From Paraburkholderia heleia NBRC 101817 (GTDB taxonomy: Bacteria; Pseudomonadota; Gammaproteobacteria; Burkholderiales; Burkholderiaceae), in the NCBI RefSeq assembly GCF_000739775.1, contig NZ_BBJH01000035.1, positions 1 to 64,000 on the forward strand: a stretch of 64,000 nt of DNA, read 5' to 3'. Shown here piece by piece: positions 8,879-17,092 of this stretch (positions are counted from its first letter, which is position 1; every line of letters begins with the position of its first letter). A program made the position numbers and the translations under genes. Below the pieces are notes generated by a model. The model was given only the letters and a program-made list of their open reading frames with translations. It was not told where the DNA came from and ran no database searches.

Positions 8879-8910
8879 CCCGGAAAGCTCGTTTTACGCG
8901 GCTTTCCGGG
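8879..8910. terminator. Hairpin between convergent genes
   Basis: CCCGGAAAGC (8879-8888) and GCTTTCCGGG (8901-8910) form a perfect 10-bp stem with a 12-base loop in the 221-bp gap between the convergent nitroalkane-oxidase-like gene and AraC 2. There is no clear U-run, so terminator function is probable, not certain. Confidence 0.5.
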
Positions 8911-8932
8911 CATCAACAGGTTTCCCGGTTCG

Positions 8933-10009
8933 TCATATGCCGGCGTCGTTCAGCGATACCGTCATTGTCGGGTCAATTCCGGTCTGGTTTTGCACCGAGT
9001 TTTTCCTCCAATCACGAGGCGACATGTCGAAACACTCTCGAAATGCACGGCTGAAATGAGACATATCATTAAATCCCCATTTCATGGCGATGTCCGAAAT
9101 TCTCGCGTTCGAACTGACGGGGGCTGCAAGTTCTTTGGCGCAATATTCCAGGCGGGTGTGCCAGACGTAGCGCATCAAGGAGGAGTCTTCCGCCTCGAAG
9201 AGTTTGTTGATGTATCTGGGAGAAAGCCCGACCGCGTCGGCTACCGTTTGCGCATCGAGCTCGGGGTTGCCGAGTTGTGTACGGATTTGAGCCTTCACGC
9301 GCGTCAACGTAAGCGCCTTTACCCGTGACTGAGCGAGGTCGTTGCTCTTGAGCTTGCCGAGCGCCATCGACAGCAGCGTGATGGCGGTATCCGACAGCTG
9401 CTGCATTTCCTGATCGTTGACCGCGCCGATCTGGGATGACATGCCTTCCAGATAGGTACGCAGGATATTGCCTACGCCTTGCGATGTATCGATGGGCGTC
9501 GCCGTGCGTTGCTCCACACCGGCGACGAACTGGTCTAGCGTCGCGCGGGGCACGCTGACCACGATTTCCCGCCAGGGTTGGTGAAAAGTCAGGAAGTGAG
9601 GGCGGGTCGCGTCATAGAGCGCAAAATCGCCAGGTTTCAGCGTGACTACCTTACCGTCCTGTTCGACGGATTGCGTGCCTTCGAGCATGAGGATGGCGAA
9701 GTACTTATCCTCGTATTCCGCACGAGCGTGATTGTATCGACGGTTGACGGTCTGGTCTGAGGACTGGATGTCTGAAAGGCGAAGTCGGTCGCACTTTTGA
9801 GAGCGAACGTGTCCAACGAAATCTTGCTTCTGGATCGCCGCGATCTGCACGTCGGCAAACAGGCGCAGGATCATTTCCCGCCAGAAGTCGATGCGCTGGC
9901 TCGTCGATCCGTTTGCGCTGATTTCGACGCAGGATGTATCCCATTCGACGGTATCGCCGCGGGTCACAAAATGTGGGGCCGTGGTAAGCGCGCCACCCTG
10001 TTGCGACAT
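8933..10009 (-). CDS. AraC-family regulator 2
   Basis: This 358-residue protein repeats the architecture of the other two regulators here: WREMILRLFADVQ at the start of the sensing domain, LKPGDFALYDATRPHFLTFHQPWRE in its core (shown for family recognition), and two C-terminal HTH motifs ending GFNDMSHFSRAFRECFDMSPRDW. It also has about 25 extra residues at the N-terminus and 20 at the C-terminus. It is convergent with the nitroalkane-oxidase-like gene and lies downstream of the truncated-haemoglobin gene on the same strand, separated by a hairpin. The inducer is unknown. Confidence 0.9.
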   Translation of the reverse strand: MSQQGGALTTAPHFVTRGDTVEWDTSCVEISANGSTSQRIDFWREMILRLFADVQIAAIQKQDFVGHVRSQKCDRLRLSDIQSSDQTVNRRYNHARAEYEDKYFAILMLEGTQSVEQDGKVVTLKPGDFALYDATRPHFLTFHQPWREIVVSVPRATLDQFVAGVEQRTATPIDTSQGVGNILRTYLEGMSSQIGAVNDQEMQQLSDTAITLLSMALGKLKSNDLAQSRVKALTLTRVKAQIRTQLGNPELDAQTVADAVGLSPRYINKLFEAEDSSLMRYVWHTRLEYCAKELAAPVSSNARISDIAMKWGFNDMSHFSRAFRECFDMSPRDWRKNSVQNQTGIDPTMTVSLNDAGI

Positions 10010-10186
10010 GGCTGGTGCCCTATAGAAAAAAACTGGACGGGAAAGCGTAATCGTCCAAAATCGTCACGTCCAGATATAGACGACGCATGGTCGCCGCTTT
10101 GGCGTGAAAATTCACATGCCACCTGTCACCGGGCGAGCTACCCGGGGACAGAGCACAGCTTCGGCCCACGCCCGCTGAGTATCGGG

Positions 10187-10214
10187 CGCCGGAGATTTTG
10201 GTCTCCGACGCCAA
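10187..10214. terminator. Hairpin between truncated haemoglobin and AraC 2
   Basis: GGCGCCGGAGA and TCTCCGACGCC pair around a short T-rich loop (one mismatch), just past the haemoglobin stop on the minus strand. It would separate that transcript from AraC 2. No U-tract follows. Confidence 0.4.
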
Positions 10215-10232
10215 CAATACACTGACCGGACT

Positions 10233-10715
10233 TCAGGAATTCGGCCAGTTGATGCCGACACTTTTCATGCCTTTCGAAACATCCATTTCGGGGTGTGCGA
10301 GTACGACGTCCCGATAGGACGGACTGCCAATGACAGCCGGTTTAAACCTGGTCAGAAAAGCAGTGACTTCCTCCCGAATGTCGGCCGGAACCGCGAAGTT
10401 CTCGTAACACTCGTCCATACACTCGAGCACCGCTTGCCAGTGGACCTCCGTCAGGCCCATTCCTCGGTGCGCGGTCACCATATCGCGCCCTCTGTATTGG
10501 GCATTTCCTCCCCAATGTACAACGAGAAAATCGACAAAGTTAATGTGTTCCTTTTGAAAAGTCGATTCGGACATGTGACTCCAGATATGGCCAATGTCCG
10601 GATGCTTCATGCAGGTCCTCAGAACTTCTCCCGCAAATTTATAAATTGCGTCATAACCCCCGAGACGCTCGTAGAGGGAAGGCTTTTGTTCCGCGGATGC
10701 TTGTGCGTCGGTCAT
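10233..10715 (-). CDS. Truncated (2/2) haemoglobin, group I-like
   Basis: The start at ATG 10715 (MTDAQASAEQ) gives 160 residues; an upstream in-frame ATG at 10805 adds 30 atypical residues. The core SLYERLGGYDAI...YRGRDMVTAHRGMGLTEVHW is typical of trHbN/group I globins, with H83 in TAHRGMG as the likely proximal haem ligand. About 35 residues follow the globin core. Such proteins bind O2/NO and often detoxify NO. The gene diverges from the haem-containing aldoxime dehydratase with a 548-bp gap. Roles to consider are NO/nitrite handling (nitroalkane oxidation releases nitrite) or keeping the dehydratase haem reduced; both are inference. Confidence 0.85.
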   Translation of the reverse strand: MTDAQASAEQKPSLYERLGGYDAIYKFAGEVLRTCMKHPDIGHIWSHMSESTFQKEHINFVDFLVVHWGGNAQYRGRDMVTAHRGMGLTEVHWQAVLECMDECYENFAVPADIREEVTAFLTRFKPAVIGSPSYRDVVLAHPEMDVSKGMKSVGINWPNS

Positions 10716-11263
10716 GTTGCAGATTCTCCATTGGTGTGATTTCTCGATCTTCCGATTTGCATAGGATTGGCTCTGTGTGCAAGCCGAAACACGGAGCGCA
10801 AGCAATCGGGCTTTTCATGTCGATGGCCGCGAGGAAGCTTGCTGTATCCCATGGTAGGCCGGGGGAGGCCGTTCGGGCTTGCTTTTGGCGGCCAATCTGT
10901 TTGGCAAAAAAAGACAGCGCCGTGGTCGGCTGCTTTACACCTGAATCAACCCGCCTCCGTGTCGCTTGGCTGGTGGCGGAAGGGCGGATGCCTCCCGTCG
11001 GTCGGCGACGTGCTATCAGTGACAGCGCAGCGCGCCGCCGTGTGCACCTTACCTGCCAGATCCGCTGCAGCACAATTTTTGTTCCCGTCTGGCACAGAAG
11101 GTTTTATTTCGGCTTTTTAATCTCCAACCCATGCAAACGACATGGCTTCCCGGCGCGCATGGCCGTGGATCCATAGCGGAGTGCGAGCCGGATTCGGATC
11201 GAAGCGCGGTTAGCCGATGTCTTCGCACTGGTTGTCCCTCATCCCTACACACTGGAGCAAATA
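10716..11263. promoter_or_regulatory. Divergent control region, haemoglobin/aldoxime dehydratase
   Basis: This 548-bp gap has no convincing gene; the open frames across it have poor codon choice and no ribosome-binding sites. It contains TGCACCTT at 11043-11050, matching the repeats upstream of the nitroalkane-oxidase-like gene, and an AT-rich patch around 11095-11120. Both flanking promoters should lie here, but I could not assign -35/-10 boxes with confidence. Confidence 0.4.
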
Positions 11264-12322
11264 ATGGAATCCGCGATCGACAAGCATTTGCAATGTCCGC
11301 GCACACTCTCCCGCCGGGTGGCCGACGATTACAAGCCGCCGTTTCCGATGTATGCGGCGCGTGCCGGCGAGGAAATGAGCCAGGTCGTCATGGCCTATTT
11401 CGGTGTGCAATACCACGGCTCCGAAATGCGCTCGCGGGCGCTGGAAGCCCTGCGGAAAATCGTCGCCGACTTTGGCCTGGACGATGGTCCTGCCCACTAC
11501 GACCTGACAACCCATCCGGACAACGAGGGCTACGACAATCTAATCGCTGTCGCGTACTGGCGTGATCCGGCGGCCCATCATCGGTGGCTTGCAAGTCCGA
11601 GCGTCAGCGAATGGTGGAACTCGGATGAACGGTTGAAGGATGGTATCGGCTATTTCCGCGAAATTGCCGCGCCGCGCGCCGAGCAGTTCGAAACACTCTA
11701 TGCGTTTACCGACAACTTTCCGGGGGTCGGGGCAATTATGGACGGAGTGAGCGGCGAAGTTCAGGAGCATGGCTACTGGGGTTCGATCCGGGATCGCTTC
11801 CCGATCTCCCAGACCGACTGGATGCGCCCGAACGGCACGCTGGAGGTCGTCCACGGCAAACCGGAGCTGAGTGGCCGGGTGATCGTGCGCGGGCACGACA
11901 ACGTCGCGCTGATCCGCTCGGGCCAGGAATGGCGCGAAGCTGGCGAGGACGAACGCCAGCTTTACCTGGGCGAGATCGAGCCGACATTGCGTGCCGGTAT
12001 GGACTTCCTTCGCGATCACGGCCACGACTATGGCTGCTACAGCAATCGCTATGTGCAATCGATCGATCTGGACGGAAATCTCCAGGACGAGAGTTACAAC
12101 ATCGGGCACTGGCGTTCGTTGGACAAGCTCGAGCGCTGGGCCGAATCTCATCCGACCCATCTACGGATTTTCGTGACGTTCTTTCGCGTCGTCGCCGGCC
12201 TCTCGAAGCTGAGGCTTTATCACGAGGTATCGGTTTTCGACGCAAAAAATCAGGTGTACGAATACATAAACTGTCACGCCCGTACGGGAATGATGCGGGA
12301 TGCAGTCATTCAGAGTCGGTGA
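11264..12322 (+). CDS. oxd: Aldoxime dehydratase (haem lyase)
   Basis: The 352-residue protein matches phenylacetaldoxime/aliphatic aldoxime dehydratases, which use ferrous haem to dehydrate R-CH=NOH to the nitrile. Length is right for the family. By simple counting the residues known as functionally important in OxdA/OxdRE fall at the same numbers: R178 (IRDRF), S219 (LIRSG), the proximal haem ligand H299 (SHPTHL) and catalytic H320 (LRLYHEV). The start follows GGAG six bases upstream. It heads a plus-strand run with amidase, nitrile hydratase and metal transporter, so its nitrile product would be hydrated and hydrolysed by neighbours. I see no redox partner for the haem apart from the nearby haemoglobin. 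Confidence 0.95.
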   Translation: MESAIDKHLQCPRTLSRRVADDYKPPFPMYAARAGEEMSQVVMAYFGVQYHGSEMRSRALEALRKIVADFGLDDGPAHYDLTTHPDNEGYDNLIAVAYWRDPAAHHRWLASPSVSEWWNSDERLKDGIGYFREIAAPRAEQFETLYAFTDNFPGVGAIMDGVSGEVQEHGYWGSIRDRFPISQTDWMRPNGTLEVVHGKPELSGRVIVRGHDNVALIRSGQEWREAGEDERQLYLGEIEPTLRAGMDFLRDHGHDYGCYSNRYVQSIDLDGNLQDESYNIGHWRSLDKLERWAESHPTHLRIFVTFFRVVAGLSKLRLYHEVSVFDAKNQVYEYINCHARTGMMRDAVIQSR

Positions 12323-12687
12323 CGTGCCGACATCTTGACCTCCCGGACGACATGGTGTCATCGGGAAAAAACGATCTCTCGCGCTTATCTCGGGCTACCC
12401 AGACGGGCAGATTCGACTGTCCGATTCTGTCAAGCCGGCTGGCGGGATACACCAAGTGTCTCGATTTTCGTTGCTTTAAATTCTCATTACCGAATTAAGG
12501 CAATGGTTAGATATATTTAAAAAATCTGGAAATGCGATGGTGAAAGGTGTTGTGAAATTTATTTTCATAAACATCGGCATTGTCGGTAAACAATTTTGAT
12601 CAAGGTTCCTAAATCAGTTGTGAAGCGGCGCTTCAAGATCGGTGACAAGCCATCTTCACGACGAGGGGCGGAATTCGGGAGATTCGT
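12323..12687. promoter_or_regulatory. AT-rich gap before amidase
   Basis: This 365-bp gap is unusually AT-rich for the window, especially 12470-12610, and has no plausible gene. It probably carries a separate promoter for the amidase-nitrile hydratase run. I saw no clear terminator for the dehydratase gene and no copy of the TGCACCTT motif. Confidence 0.4.
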
Positions 12688-14211
12688 ATGGCAGTAAAAC
12701 GACCAACACGCGACCAGCTTTCTGAACTGGCCACTTCCCTCGGTATCCATCTGAGCGATGGAGAGGTTGCGGCCTACGACGCCGCATTGCAGGCGAACTT
12801 CGACGCCTACGATGTGCTCGATTCGTTGCCGGACTTCCTTCCCGAGGTGCGTTATCCGCGCCTGCCCGGCTATCGTCCGGAAGGCGAGGAAAACCGCTTC
12901 GGTGCCTGGCAACGAAAAGCCGTGATTCAGGGGGCCGCGGAAGGGAAGTTAAAAGGGCGGACCGTGGTCATCAAGGACAACGTGAGCGTGGCCGGGGTCC
13001 CGATGATAAACGGCGCAAGCACGTTCGAGGGCTACGTGCCCGACGTCGACGCGACGGTGGTCACACGCCTGCTGGATGCCGGCGCAACGATCCTCGGCAA
13101 AGCGGTATGTGAGTACTTCTGTTTTTCCGGTGGATCGCATACAAGCTCGACCGGTCCGGTACAGAACCCTCGCAAGCCTGGCTATTCGGCCGGTGGATCG
13201 TCATCCGGTAGTGCCGCGCTGGTGGCGGCCGGTGAGGCCGATATGGCGATCGGCGGCGACCAGGGCGGGTCGGTGCGCATTCCGTCTTCTAACTGCGGTA
13301 TCTATGGCATGAAGCCGACGCATGGTCTCGTGCCCTATACCGGCGCGATGCCCATCGAAACGACGGTCGACCACCTCGGGCCGTTGACAAACAGCGTAAC
13401 GGACAATGCGCTGATGCTTGAGGTGATTGCCGGCAGCGATGGACTCGACCCCCGGCAGATCGACGTTCCGGCAGGCGTCAGGTACACGGCCAATCTCGAT
13501 CAGGGCATTCGCGGTCTGCGCATCGGTATTCTGCGTGAAGGTTTCGGACTGGCCAATTCGGAACCTGTGGTAGATGCTGCCGTGCGGGCCGCCGCGGAGA
13601 CACTCGGAAAGCTCGGCGCGACTGTAGAGGAGGTCTCGGTGCCGTTGCACGCCGTCGCTCCGGCGATCTGGCTTGGCATCGCAGCCGAGGGGGCGACTCA
13701 GCAGATGATGAAAGGCAACAGCCACGGATTCAATTGGCGTGGCATGTATATAACCAGCATGATCGACCATCATGCGCGCTGGCGCGCCCGAGCCGATGAG
13801 CTACCCGATACGGTCAAACTCACGATGGTACTCGGCGAATACTTCACGACCCATTACAACGGGCGCTATTACGCCAAGGCTCAAAACCTTGCGCGTCGCG
13901 TGCGGCTCGCCTACGACGCGGCGCTGGCCTCATACGATTTGCTGCTGCTACCGACCCTGCCAATGCGTGCGGCGCGGCTTCCGGACGCCCGTTGCCAGAT
14001 GGACGAGTCGCTTGCTCGAGCCTTCGAAATGCTGGGCAATACCACGCCATTCGATGTTTCCGGCCACCCGGCCATGTCAGTGCCGTGTGGCCTGGTTGAC
14101 GGACTGCCAATTGGTCTGCAGCTGATCGGTAAGCGTTTCGACGAGGCGACTATCTATCGGTGTGCCTATGCCTACGAGCAGGCCGTGGACTGGAAACACG
14201 TTAGTGGCTGA
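12688..14211 (+). CDS. Amidase (amidase-signature family), nitrile-pathway type
   Basis: This 507-residue enzyme hydrolyses amides, the product of nitrile hydratase, to acid and ammonia. The Ser-cisSer-Lys triad is intact and, by my count, falls at the positions I recall for the Rhodococcus nitrile-cluster amidase: K96 (VIKDNVS), S171 in GGSSSGSAALV, and S195 in GGDQGGSVRIPSSNCG. An N-terminal helical extension of about 80 residues is typical of that subgroup. The start has GGGAG six bases upstream. Nitrile hydratase alpha begins 38 bases after the stop, the classic amidase-NHase order, so they form one operon. Confidence 0.94.
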   Translation: MAVKRPTRDQLSELATSLGIHLSDGEVAAYDAALQANFDAYDVLDSLPDFLPEVRYPRLPGYRPEGEENRFGAWQRKAVIQGAAEGKLKGRTVVIKDNVSVAGVPMINGASTFEGYVPDVDATVVTRLLDAGATILGKAVCEYFCFSGGSHTSSTGPVQNPRKPGYSAGGSSSGSAALVAAGEADMAIGGDQGGSVRIPSSNCGIYGMKPTHGLVPYTGAMPIETTVDHLGPLTNSVTDNALMLEVIAGSDGLDPRQIDVPAGVRYTANLDQGIRGLRIGILREGFGLANSEPVVDAAVRAAAETLGKLGATVEEVSVPLHAVAPAIWLGIAAEGATQQMMKGNSHGFNWRGMYITSMIDHHARWRARADELPDTVKLTMVLGEYFTTHYNGRYYAKAQNLARRVRLAYDAALASYDLLLLPTLPMRAARLPDARCQMDESLARAFEMLGNTTPFDVSGHPAMSVPCGLVDGLPIGLQLIGKRFDEATIYRCAYAYEQAVDWKHVSG

Positions 14212-14249
14212 AGCGAAGTTAAAAAACCGTAAACCGTTTGGAGATTGAT

Positions 14250-14867
14250 ATGTCGCACGACCATAACCATGAACACACTGAACCGCCTTCGGATATCGCG
14301 CTGCGCGTCAAGGCACTCGAATCTCTTCTGACGGAGAAGGGACTGGTGGACCCGGCTGCGCTAGACGAGTTGATCGACACGTATGAACACCGAATCGGAC
14401 CTCGCAACGGTGCCAAAGTGGTGGCAAAAGCCTGGACCGACCCGGCCTATAAGGCGCGACTGCTGGCTGACGGCACCGCGGCGATCGCGGAACTGGGTTT
14501 TACGGGCGTGCAGGGCGAGGACATGCTGGTGGTCGAGAACACCTCGTCCGTACACAACGTGATGGTCTGCACTCTTTGTTCCTGCTATCCGTGGCCGACT
14601 CTGGGTCTGCCGCCGGTCTGGTTCAAGACGGCACCTTATCGTTCCCGCATCGTGATTGATCCGCGCGGCGTGCTGGCCGAGTTTGGCTTGACGATCCCCG
14701 AGGACAAGGAAGTCCGCGTATGGGACAGCAGCGCGGAGCTGCGATACCTGGTCCTTCCTGAGCGACCGGCTGGAACGGAAGGCTGGAGCGAGGACCAGCT
14801 GGCTGAACTCGTGACCCGGGACTCGATGATCGGGACTGGTCTGCCGACGCAGCCCACGGCCAGATAA
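14250..14867 (+). CDS. nthA: Nitrile hydratase alpha subunit, cobalt type
   Basis: ATG 14250 (MSHDHNHEHTEPP) is chosen over an in-frame TTG at 14238 because GGAG lies six bases upstream; it gives 205 residues. The metal-binding claw is V-C-T-L-C-S-C at C107-C112. A Thr in CTLCSC marks the non-corrin cobalt enzymes, whereas iron enzymes have Ser (CSLCSC). C110 and C112 would be the cysteines oxidised to sulfinate and sulfenate. The N-terminus is His-rich (five His in the first nine residues, alternating with Asp/Glu), a possible metal-handling tail. It catalyses R-CN to R-CONH2 as an alpha-beta heteromer. Beta, accessory protein and a Ni/Co transporter follow. Confidence 0.96.
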   Translation: MSHDHNHEHTEPPSDIALRVKALESLLTEKGLVDPAALDELIDTYEHRIGPRNGAKVVAKAWTDPAYKARLLADGTAAIAELGFTGVQGEDMLVVENTSSVHNVMVCTLCSCYPWPTLGLPPVWFKTAPYRSRIVIDPRGVLAEFGLTIPEDKEVRVWDSSAELRYLVLPERPAGTEGWSEDQLAELVTRDSMIGTGLPTQPTAR

Positions 14868-14899
14868 CCGGCACCATTCGATTCGGAAAGGAGAAAAGT

Positions 14900-15556
14900 A
14901 TGAACGGTATACACGATTTCGGCGGTATGCATGGTTATGGTCCGGTTGCGATCGAAGCGAACGAACCGGTATTCCACGACGATTGGGAGCGGCGGGTATT
15001 CGCATTGTTTCCCGCGCTGTTCGCCGGCGGGTTCTTCAACGTAGACGAGTTTCGACATGCCATCGAACGTATGGCCCCTGCCGAATATCTCTCTTCGCCA
15101 TACTACGAGCATTGGCTGCATTCGTTCGAAACCTTGCTGGTCGAGAAAGGCGTGGTAACGCAGGCGGAACTCGACAACGGGAAGGCGGCATCCGGCAAGG
15201 TCGCCTCGCCTGCCTTGAAGAAGGAGATGGTCGAGACGCTGGTCAAAATCGGTGGCTCTGCGCGTATGAACGATGTGGTTGCACCCAAGTTCGAGGTGGG
15301 CGACCGGATTCGCGCGAAGAATTTCAATCCGACAACGCATACCCGCTTGCCGCGTTATGTGCGGGGCAAGCTCGGGACCGTCGAAATCGATCATGGTGTG
15401 TTCGTCACGCCGGACACGGCGGCGCACGGCAAGGGCGCGCACCCGCAGCACGTTTACTGTGTGAGCTTTACCGCTGCCGAATTGTGGGGCGAGGGGGCTT
15501 CGTCGGTGGACACGGTTCGTATCGATCTGTGGGACGACTATCTCGAGAAGGCCTGA
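14900..15556 (+). CDS. nthB: Nitrile hydratase beta subunit
   Basis: The 218-residue protein begins MNGIHDFGGMHGYGPV, the signature N-terminus of NHase beta, and carries the C-terminal beta-barrel text LPRYVRGKLGTVEIDHG and QHVYCVSFTAAELWGE that packs against the alpha claw. A strong AAAGGAGAA ribosome-binding site precedes the start. It lies 32 bases after alpha and 2 bases before the accessory gene, so the three are translated from one message. Beta arginines in such enzymes hydrogen-bond to the oxidised alpha cysteines; the RYVRG Arg residues are the candidates here. Confidence 0.95.
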   Translation: MNGIHDFGGMHGYGPVAIEANEPVFHDDWERRVFALFPALFAGGFFNVDEFRHAIERMAPAEYLSSPYYEHWLHSFETLLVEKGVVTQAELDNGKAASGKVASPALKKEMVETLVKIGGSARMNDVVAPKFEVGDRIRAKNFNPTTHTRLPRYVRGKLGTVEIDHGVFVTPDTAAHGKGAHPQHVYCVSFTAAELWGEGASSVDTVRIDLWDDYLEKA

Positions 15557-15558
15557 AA

Positions 15559-15993
15559 ATGACGACCACGCTCGACTATCAGGAGTTCTTGAGTGTCCCG
15601 GCAAATGCCGACGGTCCGGCGTTCGATGAGCCCTGGCAGGCACAGGCTTTTTCGCTGACGGTCCATCTGTACAAGAAGGGGCTGTTTTCCTGGGCGGACT
15701 GGGTCCGAATTTTCAGCGACGAGATCAAGGCTTCACCGGCTTTGCACGGGGAGAGCGTAAACGATACGTACTACCGGCAATGGTTGGCGGCAACCGAAAA
15801 ACTGGTCGCGATGCTTGGGTTAACCGTGTCGGACGATATTTCCCGCCGCACGGACGAGTGGCGGCAGGCCTATCTCAATACACCGCATGGTCAGCCCGTG
15901 GCGCTAACTCACGCCACTTGCCCGCCGGAGCATGTCCACATGCATATGCCGCGCCGTACGCCGGTGATGGTCAGCCCGGCACGCGCCGATTGA
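15559..15993 (+). CDS. Nitrile hydratase accessory protein (beta N-domain-like)
   Basis: This 144-residue protein resembles the N-terminal half of NHase beta (FDEPWQAQAFSLTVHLYKKG, then YYRQWLAATEKLVAM; compare YYEHWLHSFETLLVE in beta). Such small homologues (P14K, NhlE and related) act as self-subunit-swapping chaperones that load cobalt and help oxidise the alpha claw. The C-terminal tail has one Cys followed by HVHMHMP, a plausible metal-binding motif. The ATG is 2 bases after the beta stop. It supports the cobalt assignment of the alpha subunit. Confidence 0.85.
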   Translation: MTTTLDYQEFLSVPANADGPAFDEPWQAQAFSLTVHLYKKGLFSWADWVRIFSDEIKASPALHGESVNDTYYRQWLAATEKLVAMLGLTVSDDISRRTDEWRQAYLNTPHGQPVALTHATCPPEHVHMHMPRRTPVMVSPARAD

Positions 15994-16051
15994 ACCGGAA
16001 AGGCCGGGAATACTTCCAGTAATTTTTCTCATGCCGTCACGCGGGGCGAGT

Positions 16052-16081
16052 GCAGCAGGCGGGGTGCGGACGCCGCCTGCT
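16052..16081. terminator. Hairpin after nitrile hydratase accessory gene
   Basis: CAGCAGGCGG at 16052-16061 pairs perfectly with CCGCCTGCTG ending near 16081, giving a 10-bp GC-rich stem about 60 bases past the accessory stop. No U-run follows, so it may attenuate transcription or stabilise the upstream message. Confidence 0.5.
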
Positions 16082-16146
16082 GTCCCATAACGAGAGAAGC
16101 TGGATCTGTTTAAATAAGTAATACTATATAAAGCGGAGGATTGGTG

Positions 16147-17046
16147 ATGTTTAGAGTATTTAGGAGTGCATCGGTATATATCGGATCGTCTGCACTGCTT
16201 TTTGGTTTGCTGGCGGCTCCGGCTCGGGCAGTGGACCTCAATTCTCAGGATCTAATCCCGGCTCCGGCTGGTACCAACGCAATGCTTGGGTACTTCAGCT
16301 ATGGGGACTATGGCAGCTTTGTATCGACCAATGGCACTACATATAAAGACGGAACGGATATGAAGTCGTTGGTAGGTATCGCTCGTTACGTTCACTATAT
16401 GAGCGTAGGCGGAGTTGTTGTCGCTCCGCAGGTCCTGCTGCCGTATGGAAAACTGTTTGACGGTTCGTTGGGCGGAGCGAAACTGGACTCGGCTAGTGGT
16501 GCGGGCGACCCTATCCTGGCCCTTCCGGTGTGGCTCGTAAACAACCCGCGAACAACCTTTGCTGTCGTACCGTATCTCTATATCCCGACTGGTGCGTATG
16601 TGCCGGGGCGAACGCTCAATCTCGGTGAAAACCGGTGGAAGTTCGATTTGCAGGTCGGCGGCACGCAGCAACTTGGTCATGGGTTTGCCACTCAGCTTTC
16701 CGCCGACGTGATGTGGTACGGAAACAATGGCGATGCCACAGGTACCGGCACGGGCACGCTGCGGCAGAACAATACCTATCAGTTCCAGGGCTGGCTTACC
16801 TACACACCTCCGGCCGACAAAACCTGGACGGTCGCTGCCGGATATTCGAAATATTGGGGAGGCGTTCAGTACCTCGATGGCGCAGCGAACGGTCAGGCGA
16901 CACGGGTCGACCAGATTCGACTGGAAGTGTCCAAGTTCGTTACGCCGACTTTCCAGATCCAGGGGTTGCTCGAGCACGACATCAAGGTTAACGGAGGTTT
17001 CAAGCAAGACATCTACGCCACCCTGCGTCTGCTGAAACTTTTCTGA
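16147..17046 (+). CDS. Outer-membrane channel-like protein (Phenol_MetA_deg/transporter family)
   Basis: ATG 16147 is preceded by GGAGGA six bases upstream; an in-frame TTG at 16141 is less likely. The 299-residue product has a signal peptide (YIGSSALLFGLLAAPARA) and then alternating beta strands with aromatic girdle residues, ending in aromatic Phe (LRLLKLF), typical of outer-membrane barrels. It fits the family often encoded in aromatic and nitrile degradation clusters and annotated as MetA-pathway phenol degradation or transporter. It lies after the NHase genes and before the Co transporter, suggesting uptake of a hydrophobic substrate. Base composition is a little lower in GC than its neighbours. 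Confidence 0.8.
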   Translation: MFRVFRSASVYIGSSALLFGLLAAPARAVDLNSQDLIPAPAGTNAMLGYFSYGDYGSFVSTNGTTYKDGTDMKSLVGIARYVHYMSVGGVVVAPQVLLPYGKLFDGSLGGAKLDSASGAGDPILALPVWLVNNPRTTFAVVPYLYIPTGAYVPGRTLNLGENRWKFDLQVGGTQQLGHGFATQLSADVMWYGNNGDATGTGTGTLRQNNTYQFQGWLTYTPPADKTWTVAAGYSKYWGGVQYLDGAANGQATRVDQIRLEVSKFVTPTFQIQGLLEHDIKVNGGFKQDIYATLRLLKLF

Positions 17047-17092
17047 TATCCCGGATCAACCTTCGTATCAAAAGGAAGAGAGGGCTCTGTAC

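Noticed and set aside
10767..11120. 117-codon plus-strand frame in the haemoglobin/oxd gap
   Set aside because: Poor codon choice, no ribosome-binding site and no recognisable motif; treated as control-region DNA.
12323..12687. Possible sigma-54 promoter before the amidase
   Set aside because: I looked for GG-N10-GC at -24/-12 and found no convincing match.
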